Assembly (NCBI RefSeq): GCF_933775445.1
Contig: NC_065877.1
Coordinates: 35,352,694 to 35,416,693, forward strand
Direction of reading: 5' to 3'
Length of the DNA stretch: 64,000 bases
Origin: Argentina anserina
Lineage: Eukaryota; Streptophyta; Magnoliopsida; Rosales; Rosaceae
Shown here piece after piece: positions 55,375-64,000 of this stretch. A program made the translations under genes and the position numbers. Below the pieces are notes generated by a model that did not search any database, was not told the DNA's origin, and saw nothing but the letters and a program-made list of their open reading frames with translations. The stretch's first letter is position 1; every line of letters starts with the position of its first letter.

Positions 55375-56112
55375 TTAAAAATGCAACATTGCAGTGATTG
55401 CACTGTTCTTAGCTGAGGATTGAAGCGCCAGAGCAGCTAGTTGTCTTGCTCGGTTTCTTTTAACGACACCGGCATTTTTTATGATCGGAAAAACCCAGCA
55501 AAACAGAAACTGGAAGCTTTCTATTGCCAGTCCAGTACTCAATACAAGTTGAGTTATCCGAAGTAAGGGAATCATGGAAATTTTTGTAGTATAAAACTTG
55601 ACAAACCAACCTGACCTGTTCCGAAGAAGATAATAGACCTGTCGCATTGCTAATCCAAGAGATACGACGTGAGCTACCATGACGCAAAGGTCACTCACAC
55701 TCCCCATTCTCCACTTCTTCTCCTTCAAAAAATAACCATCATCAGCTCCCGATCTTCCTTCGCCATTAACACCCTTTAAGGATTTGAAATGGTAGAGAAC
55801 ATGGCCGAATTCATCAATCACAGGATGACCTTTGAATCGAAGAAGAACAGGAAACATGTGTGCTTCCTCATGTATCGTCATTGTTGGTGGAGGATCAAGA
55901 AACGGAGAAAGATGTTGGGCTGCAACTACACCCCCCTTGGAGGCTATGCGATGTTCGATCAGCTTCCATCTCTCCTCTTCGATCTCGCTATTTGGATTTT
56001 CGAATTCAAATTCCCTTGCCAAAAGTTCTATAGATCGAGTTATAAGGCTCTGAACTTTGCCTCCAACTCCACTAAGGATACTCTCTTCATCTCTCTTCTT
56101 CGATCTCGTCAT
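55375..56112 (-). CDS. Unrecognised 245-aa protein with C-terminal membrane segments
   Basis: I do not recognise this family. The single exon opens MTRSKKRDEESILSG and is hydrophilic for about 120 residues. It includes FLDPPPTMTIHEEAHMFPVL and RFKGHPVIDEFGHVLYHFKS. Two hydrophobic stretches follow: about residues 135-165 (VSDLCVMVAHVVSLGLAMRQ) and about 185-215 (LLRITQLVLSTGLAIESFQF, then LFCWVFPII). It ends in a short basic and Ala-rich tail. The ATG is the first in frame and the frame is uninterrupted, which for an AT-rich region argues for a real gene. It is tail-to-tail with mannosidase II. It may be a membrane-associated protein of an endomembrane or organelle; no function is claimed. 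Confidence 0.7.
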   Translation of the reverse strand: MTRSKKRDEESILSGVGGKVQSLITRSIELLAREFEFENPNSEIEEERWKLIEHRIASKGGVVAAQHLSPFLDPPPTMTIHEEAHMFPVLLRFKGHPVIDEFGHVLYHFKSLKGVNGEGRSGADDGYFLKEKKWRMGSVSDLCVMVAHVVSLGLAMRQVYYLLRNRSGWFVKFYTTKISMIPLLRITQLVLSTGLAIESFQFLFCWVFPIIKNAGVVKRNRARQLAALALQSSAKNSAITAMLHF

Positions 56113-56816
56113 CCTACTCCGAGCAAAACTTTAAAGCAATTGAGGAAGAGAACTCTGTAATTTCTTAAGATTGTGGACTTTGTGGTAGCGAGGATCTATG
56201 GCCCTTTATGTACGCTAGCTAGTTGTATCTCATGCAAAGACTACTTCATCCAGGACTCCTCATGTGCAACGTTATCATCCGAGTTGGTCTCTTGCATTAT
56301 CTTCTATCAGCTTATCTCATTCTTCCCTACGTAATTATCTAGTCAGTTAACACTTCCTCATTATGTTATTCACAATTTCATACCATGTGTTCTATTGTGC
56401 ATGATTATTTACACGTGATGATGAAATTCCGGAACTGATTGCAGAGAAATCTGTTGATGGTGGAGTAACCAATGTGAAAGAGATTGCAAAGACTGCTGCT
56501 GCTGCAGTTGGTTTTGGGATTTTGATCAAAGATTAACAGATGATTCTTTCATCGAAATATAAATTTAACTATCAAAATTGCTATTATATAAGTTTATAAG
56601 TCACAAAAAATGATCCTCTTTCTTTACGGGGATGACTGTACCGTCGAATTATATTGCTGAAAAAAAAAAGTTGCCTATATGTTACTTGTGACTCAATTTT
56701 ACAACATTTGTCTAAGCAAAAATGATACAACATCGCCGTTAGCCAGAATTATTCAAGCATAGAGGCAGGGCTGCAGACAGAACTAGGAGGCCTTTGCAAT
56801 CTCTCTCTCTCAACCT
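56113..56816. other. Spacer with one coding-like remnant
   Basis: Mostly non-coding. From 56405 to 56535 on the plus strand one frame stays open between two stops and reads like protein (DDEIPELIAEKSVDGG, then TNVKEIAKTAAAAVGFGILI). It has no ATG of its own or recognisable splice border. It may be a relic of a gene or exon. Confidence 0.4.
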
Positions 56817-59800
56817 CTACAGAATGATCTCCTCCTGTACACTAACATTAAGAGTCTTGTGTGGGAGAACAATGCTGTTAATCACCACAACTTCGTCTTC
56901 AACTGTTACTGCTTCTCCTGCCAAAAGAAAAGGAGAGCTAATAGTTTAATACAATGATCTTTATTAAAGTGCACATCAACAGCATAGGATTATAGAAAGT
57001 AAAATATTAAGAAATTGGGCATGCATACCAAGGATGGTGATTCCAAGCTTCGCATTGTAGTCTCCTTCGGCCTGAACCAGTCAATACAAGTTTAGTTAGC
57101 AGCACAAATTAGGAGTGATCGGGACTAAATCTTAAGTAAATAACTCAACAGAAATAGTAAGCTACTTATGTTTTCAAGCTAATTCACTACTGCTTCCAGC
57201 CTTCTACGTAATGAGTCTCCAAAAACATCTTGGAGATAAGTTTTTCTATCATGTCAAAACTGTAGTTTTGGTCATCTAGGATTTCCGACTTTTCAAGATG
57301 TGTTTTTATCCGACTATTTCGGTTTAATTTCTCTTTTGAATCTAACAGAATTTTGTTTATGCCGTGACTAGACTTGCCTGGACACGTGACCATTTCCCAA
57401 TAGATGACTTCCATCCAACTATAGAATGTATAACAACTGCATTTTCCTGCCATTAAGAAAAAACCTTGAGTTCCCAGCATGGAATAAAACACAAACTTGA
57501 AACTGTGGTTCTAGGATACTGTATCCATGGGCACAGCTTTAATACCTTAATTTCAACATCATCCAAGACAATGCAACTTATAAGCCTCACTCCCGCACCT
57601 ATCCGAACATTTGCTGATAGAGATACATTGGGACCAATCTGTGCACAAAAGTGAATCAAACTTTAGAAGGAAATGCCACAGAATTAAATCCATATTATCA
57701 GTAATGACTAATGAGTTGATATATCCATTCATCCAGCCCTACTTCACCCTAACATATGCATGTGCTACTGTAATCAGGTTACAACAAAATGGGGTATGCC
57801 ATACACATATAAAAAGACATGACATGGAAGTGACACTACCTTAGCACTAGGATGTACTTTTGCTGATGGATGAATATAAACATCACCAACAATGGTGGCA
57901 TTCTTGACTCCATCTCCACTAGCTAAAAGATGTGAAGAGGTGTAACGAAACTGATAAAGATACAAAGCCGAACACTTCAATGCCATTCTGTAATGTAAAA
58001 CAACGATTTTAAGACTTGATAATGATACTAAATCATAAAGTGGAACAATCAAGTTATTAGGAAACACACTACCCTGGAGTCTTGATTTGTTCCCAGAAAT
58101 CTATGGTCTCAAAAGTATATAATTGCTTCTTTCCAGCTAGAGGCGACAAAATATCTTGATCCAATCTGACAAAATCTGTAGGAAGATTCCTGTAGAACAA
58201 AGTGTAAAGTAAGATCAAAACTGCCACAAGGCTAGTAATAATCCAAAGATGTGAAGTAAAGTACCATATAATTGTGATTCTTTTGTGTGTGCTCAACAAT
58301 GTATGTCCTCGTCATTATGACACAGCACATAGCAGTGACACCATTCACTATGAATACATGTTGCAATGCTTTCATGCAACAACTAGAATTTTTCTCGGGT
58401 TTTATTAAGAGGTCGTTAATTATGGAAACTTGTACAAAAAGATATCAACTCTTACAGAGGTAGTTAACTGGATACTATTCGGAACCCTGGTCTACACGCA
58501 TGACAGGTAAACAGTTCTTCAATGGAAACTCACACAAGAACTAGTTATAAGTTCAATATTTGAACCCTCTAAGTAATAAGCTTGGAGAAAGAGACAAACC
58601 TTGTAGCAGACTGGAGGGCTTCAAAACTGGAAATACGGCGTAAATTAGCTGCATGATAAAATATAAGTCACTGTGTTGAAAGGGACAAACATCTTATTGC
58701 ATATGGTAGACTGAAAAAAACAATCAGATGTGGAATAGAAGTCAACAAATCATTAAACCACATAGATCTTACGACATATGACACAGGTGAAGCAAGACTT
58801 TTGCAGTTTCATTGCATCTTAGCCAACAGATTAACTTATCAAAGCTACAAATAATTTTATCAGTCACATGGCTATTTAATTTGCATCACGATTCAAGCCC
58901 CGAGACATGATTTTGATATATTCTTTGAAAGTCTGATATTTGCAATTAGAAATAGTAAACCAGAACATACAAGTATTATAAAGGGTTGCTGACATGCTAC
59001 TATCTCTTGAAGTACTTCATATAATGACAAAGATGAATGCAGAAAAACACCAAGACCTTTCATCTGGCAGTTGTAACTCAGTTTACAGATACATCTTTAC
59101 TTGATAGAGGAAAAGGAAATAAAAAGAGAAAAACAGGGTGAGGCCAAGATTATTTCTAATCATCACACCAAGAAACTTGACAATACTTGCTAGAAATTAA
59201 CCCAAGGTACAAACCAGCTGACATGTACTGAAATGGACTAACCTCTACCTTCCCGGTGACTAGAGACATCTTCAACGGCATTAAAAACATCAGGGGTGAA
59301 TACATAAACACCACAGTTGATCAAATCACTCACCTGCATATCCAGAGATATTTAAGGTTTAGAAATTGCGACTGGGAACAAGCATTTAAAATTGAAGTCA
59401 TCAAACAAACAAAAAAGAACTGTGTACGTACAAAAGTCTCTGGTTTCTCGGTGTAATGCAACAGTTCTTTGGTGATTGGATCAGCAACCAACTCACCAAA
59501 CTCATTGGCAGATTCGGCAGAAACCTGCAGACACAGTCGAAAAGAAAATAAGGAATAATAATAACATCACCATACATGAAGTAGAAGAATTCATCAGTAG
59601 GGATTGAAAGCAGCTTGTCAAGATACCAACCTTGATCACTAGCATTGTACCCATTCCACCATATTTTATATGAGCCTCTGCAAAATCAAACAACATCCGC
59701 AAGCAGCATCATCAATTACTCCTTCTAAGTCCTCATTCATTATTCTAAACAATACTAAATTCTATTTGACCAACAAATAGCTGAAACAAAACATACCGAG

Positions 59801-60450
59801 CATTTCTGCAAGCGGAAAACTGCAGCACACATCACAATTCAGCAAAAAGATATGCGACTGCCAAACAAACAACATACATGTAAGTACAACATTATCACAC
59901 ACACAACACTACAATCCAAGACAAATCAAGCAGAGAAGCCATACCGGGCCGTCTTCCATGATCAAATCTTTAAAGTAATAAATCCCACCAGCTGAACCAT
60001 GTGGTTTATCCTCTTTCAAGTACCTCACAGGCACTTTAAGCTCATTCGAAATCGAAGAAACATAGAGTGCAAACTCACGCTCCTCATAAAACCCAATCAG
60101 AAATATCTGAGCCAAATTGGGTATCTACAATACAACAACACCAACAATTCAGACAACCTAATCCAGCAATGCTTGCAAAATCAAAACCCCATTAAGAGAA
60201 AAAGCTGACCTTTTTACAAGCTGAGATTGGATGATGAACCATTGCTTGCCCTGCCAACGGGAAAAGCGGTTTGGGCGTGTTGAACGATAGTGGCCGGAAT
60301 CTAGTACCTGACCGGAAAATCAAAAAGCTCAGAGAAACTTGATAAAGATCAAAACTTTGAAGATTGGAGGGAAATTGAGATTACCCAAGTACCTTTGGTG
60401 GGGCCTCCGACCATGATGACGGCGACGACCTTCTCTCCTGAGCTCTCCAT
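56817..60450 (-). CDS. GDP-mannose pyrophosphorylase-like protein (GMPPA/KONJAC type)
   Basis: Fourteen exons on the minus strand: 60450-60393, 60307-60210, 60124-59945, 59857-59797, 59677-59631, 59524-59432, 59333-59243, 58648-58600, 58189-58073, 57987-57840, 57638-57546, 57446-57378, 57071-57029, 56917-56817 (1248 nt, 415 aa). The N-terminal nucleotidyltransferase domain has [41 protein letters not shown] and [13 protein letters not shown]. The C-terminal left-handed beta-helix hexapeptides run [37 protein letters not shown] and so on, ending VSVQEEIIL. The length and a nucleotidyltransferase loop differing from catalytic GMPP fit the GMPPA-like class; in Arabidopsis KONJAC proteins boost GDP-mannose synthesis for glucomannan. 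The intron after exon 12 uses a GC donor (CAG|GCAAGT). All other borders are GT-AG. Confidence 0.95.
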
Positions 60451-61329
60451 GCCGGAAATGGAAACCCTAGATCGTGAGCTCCGGAGTAATTGGGATTGGG
60501 ATGGAAGCAAAGTTGGAGTTAAAGGTTGAAACTTTGAAGAGAAGTGAGAGAGAGTTGTGTGCTATTCAGTGTCCAAACTCGGATGAGATTTGAAGTATCT
60601 GTTAAAAGACTTTGATAGTACTTCTAGTTCTCATGTACTTGGGATCCCGAGAGAATATTATTTGAAACCAAAGGCAGTGACCAAAACGACGTCGGGTGGC
60701 TCAATTTGTGTGTACGTGAAGATTCTGAGAAGTTGATCTCGTTTTTAGAGAATATGAAAGTTTGATCATGAAATAATTTCACTTAGTTAGGAAGTGAGGT
60801 AATAATGAGAGGTAAAATTCACAAAGCTGTTGACATTCGATCATTTGAGTGTGTTTAGAGAACGAGGTTACATATTATTGTTTGATTGTCATTCTATTAA
60901 ATTATTTACATCGAAGAAGAGAGTTTAAGCTATATAATTCAGCCCTGGCAAATGTTTTAAGGTTTGTACATGTTTTTGGGCCATGAGTTGCATATATATG
61001 GTTTTAAGGAGACACATATAATCATCGGTGATCGTCATGATTCGCAGTGAAGTATATGTGATCTTGAGTGTTGACATGAATCTAGGTATTACATCCTGAA
61101 TGCAACATCATGTTCTTGCTCTCTAGCTTCTTGGTTATTTGAAGGTGTTTTTGTTTGTTTGTGTGTACTTGACTTGGCACGTTTTCCATTGTTCATTAGA
61201 ATTAAGAACCAAACACCTCGGATTTTATAAGCCTGAGCACCTATTTAGCACTAATCACAACCAATAATTCACCTATTTTATTTGGTTTTTGAATTGACGG
61301 TTAGTTATACGCCTAAGGCACAAGAAACA
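60451..61329. other. Upstream region of GMPP-like gene and spacer
   Basis: Promoter and leader of the minus-strand GMPP-like gene near 60451-60720, then AT-rich spacer. Nothing else is seen. Confidence 0.5.
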
Positions 61330-61565
61330 ACCAAATTCCGGTAACGTGATGCATGGGCGCATACCAGCTCGACCTCTGGTGCAATTCAAATACGTCTCCA
61401 AGCAATGGCTCTCTCTTATCTCCGACCCAAATTTTGTCACCGCCACACCCTTCAAAACCCTCACTCCTCCATCTCCGGTGTCTTAATTTCCAAGTACATC
61501 TTCTTAGGCATTGCCTTTTCTTCCATCCCTATTGATCTTGATCATGACCGTAGAAGTATAATGAG
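61330..61565 (+). pseudogene. F-box domain remnant
   Basis: One frame reads RIPARPLVQFKYVSKQWLSL then ISDPNFVT, the second half of an F-box (family consensus LPVRSLVRFKCVSKQWLSLI). It reaches TAA near 61482. A second frame continues with SSISGVLISKYIFLGIAFSS and IPIDLDHD, which resembles the segment that follows the F-box in such proteins. The first helix, start codon and all downstream domains are missing. It is a frameshifted fragment unrelated in detail to the F-box pseudogene at 39310. Confidence 0.6.
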
Positions 61566-64000
61566 TTTGGCTCCTGTGTGATGAAACTACTTGTCGATCT
61601 GTTTGCTGTTGACACGGCAAGGATTGTAATTAGGTAAATTGGTAATCATACATTGTCAAAAAGAAAGTTGGCAACAACTTAACGTAACTCTTACATGATG
61701 TCCACGGATGAAGTATTTCCGACATGCTTTGAGCCACGTTAAGGCGGCCACCATTCTCATTAGCACCGTCTAACCCGCGTTATCAAGGAGCTTGAATTTA
61801 AGAGAACCAATTATTCCATTCCTAAATTTCTCTAAAGAAGGAACCAAAAACCTTCGTGATCGAGTGATCTGTAAGCTGCTTGATCGGCAAGGATTTTTTA
61901 TTTTTATTTTTACTTATTAATGAAAGTTCTGATAAGGGAGGGGCGGTGAGTTTCCGGTTGTGGCGGTCTCATTCAGACATGTTTGGGCCCATGTCACTCT
62001 AGATTGCTGCAGAGGAGCTGATATCTCTTCATCTTTATCAGTACAGAAAAAATGTATACATGTACACAATTTGATTTTTTAATTTCTGTTTCATGTATTA
62101 ATGCGGATTCGATCTGGTGGTTTCTGGAACCATTAATTATCATCATGATTCATGAATGCATGTACATTCAGTTTCCTGAGTAATCTGTGTGATCGAGAAT
62201 GAATGAAACAAAAACACAAACGCATATAATGTCATCATCTTAATTTGATTGACGTAAAGTCGTAAATTAAAACATAATGTCGACATGCATATCTCCTTCG
62301 GTTTACGTAAAGAAAACATGGAGCAAGTTAGTGTGATCAAAAGCTAATATGCGATCAAAAGTCGGTCTTTTTTCTTTTATTGTGGCAATACGTACGACCT
62401 AAAGCTGATCATGATAGAAAGCAAGCTTATTGTATATATTACAACTTTACGCAACTCAATTGAATTATCTTCAACATTGAAAACTACACAGATTGAGTTC
62501 TTCAATTGACGTTTGTAAAAAAGGAAAATCAGACAAAGCAGATGTACTTCCATCGATCTAAAATACATATGTCTTTCCTCTCTCTCATGTATCATCTGTT
62601 TTCTAGCTCTTGCAATATAGTGACCGTGAATCACACCAATATAAGCAGGAAAGCTTAACTACTATTCTTCACTACACCCACTTCAACATTCTCTTTTAGT
62701 TCCCGACCTCCCGCCACGCGCTATCAACAGACTGACCATGCCACCGGATCAACTTTTATATAAAATTTCAAGAAGGTCGCCTCATTAGTTAATTGATCGA
62801 ACGATGGCGCCTCAGCACTATTACCTTCGAGGTTCCACAGTGCAGAATGACTAGAGAAAGAAGTGAAGTTGATGACAATTGTAGCTAGCCATGGTCAGTG
62901 GAAAACATATGCAGCCGTGGAAAAACATTTCTTGCACATATGAAACCTCCTGGCTCCTGGGCATGCAGGAGCTCATAATCATGCGTAGATCATTAACTTC
63001 ATAACTGTCTATGCATGTATAGACTACTTTCAGTACTTTGTAACCAACATACAATACACACGACTATGTCGATCTAAACCTAACCGGACCAAAGCCATCG
63101 GCATGCGTCAGTGGTCAGTGTCTCTGAGCTGAAGTACTGTTCCGGAATGCATAATATAGTGCGTACTAGTTTCGGATTTTCGGTAAGCAATATATTAATT
63201 GTACGTGCGAATACATGTGAACTTGACCTTAAATGTTTTAAGTAAATAAATTTGTGCAAATAGATGTGAGTTTTTGAAAGATGTATATATAAGTTTCATA
63301 AGCGAAATACTATTTAGGTTGTTTTGTGCACCAAGTGATGACCGATCGAACCAAAGAATATTCAAGCATTGTGCGCACTCATGTCTCTGGATGTTGCTTG
63401 CATACGTGTGTCAACTCAAGAGAATAAACCCACACAGATTGATAGGATTAGTTTTACACATTAATGTTTGCTCGATCTATAATGCTCTAAGTCGCTCCAA
63501 AATGAAGAAGAATTAAAGTAGAACACTAGTAGTCGTACTAAATTAAGTTGAACAATTCGGCACTACTCGATAACAAGCTCGGCCCTAGAGATCTATCATG
63601 TCGTCTGCTGTTAGTGATTAACCTCTCCAAAGACCTTTCACTATACTACAAATCAGTAAGTGGCTTAAATAGTAATCCATGCCATAACCATAAAGAAATT
63701 AAGTGCTATCCATCACAGGAAACAACTCACCGCCAAATGATCACCACACGTTCCATTAATTCCGGGACTGTATACGGACCAACCCACTTATCCTTGTCAC
63801 CGAGCACTGCAATTCTTTCCGAGTTTCTTCTCCGGCTAGCTCAGCCCTATTTTTCCATGCGTTCTCCTAGAGCTAGCTGTGTGCTAATTGTGTGTGTGGA
63901 TGATGTGGGATGTGTGGAGCTGTGTGCCCTATGCATGCTAATTTGGCCTCATCAAGTCATCATCCATTTATGCATCCTGCTGGTGGTATTAGATCTCTGT
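61566..64000. other. Gene-free right end of the window
   Basis: About 2.4 kb of AT-rich DNA with no frame longer than ~85 codons that has recognisable features. I see no tRNA, clear repeat or transposon end. A promoter for a gene beyond the window cannot be excluded. Confidence 0.5.

Noticed and set aside
44434..60450. SEC13, mannosidase II and GMPP-like as a functional glycan/secretory gene cluster
   Set aside because: The genes are on different strands with large spacers and are conserved housekeeping genes; proximity alone does not support co-regulation.

Overview
This window is nuclear DNA of a flowering plant, almost certainly a eudicot. The genes carry many spliceosomal introns with GT-AG borders, the spacers are AT-rich, and the protein families are plant-typical: an ABCB15-type transporter pair, GATL, plant SIN3-like, a KONJAC-type GMPP-like protein and F-box genes. 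My impression is Rosaceae (strawberry or rose group), but the sequence read by eye does not prove this. There is no bacterial gene, operon, CRISPR array or phage.

Left third (1-13.2 kb): a tandem pair of ABCB (MDR/P-glycoprotein) transporters on the plus strand. The first is cut by the window edge; the second is complete (7 exons, 1247 aa). The spacers hold several transposable elements: a 1.07-kb Mutator-like element with ~80-bp terminal inverted repeats and a 9-bp target duplication, an LTR-like block with three tandem repeat families, a ~130-bp MITE, and a second, 474-bp Mutator-like element.

SIN3 cluster (13.2-29.9 kb): four related SIN3-like loci in a row on the plus strand. Two are broken 5' fragments (13.2-13.7 kb and 15.0-16.0 kb). 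One is a short intact gene encoding only the PAH1-PAH2 pair (194 aa). One is a full-length, 22-exon SIN3-like co-repressor gene (1412 aa).

Middle (31.8-40.5 kb): a NOT4-type RING protein, an intronless galacturonosyltransferase-like gene, a divergent eIF4A3-like DEAD-box helicase whose N-terminal start looks altered, and an F-box gene broken by stops and a frameshift.

Right half (40.9-60.5 kb): on the minus strand a plastid-targeted DUF760 protein and SEC13. Then comes a 4-kb gene-free zone with a degenerate duplicated repeat and a ~620-bp inverted-repeat element that ends about 140 bp before Golgi alpha-mannosidase II (plus strand). An unrecognised 245-aa two-helix membrane protein and a GDP-mannose pyrophosphorylase-like gene follow, both minus strand. 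The last 3.5 kb holds only an F-box remnant.

These are independently transcribed housekeeping and family genes, not a pathway cluster. Several serve the secretory pathway and glycan synthesis (SEC13, mannosidase II, GMPP-like, GATL), but their closeness is probably coincidental. I saw no convincing new biochemical system. The most interesting items are the SIN3 duplication series with its PAH-only gene, the Mutator-type element carrying coding-like sequence, and the altered start of the eIF4A3 paralog.
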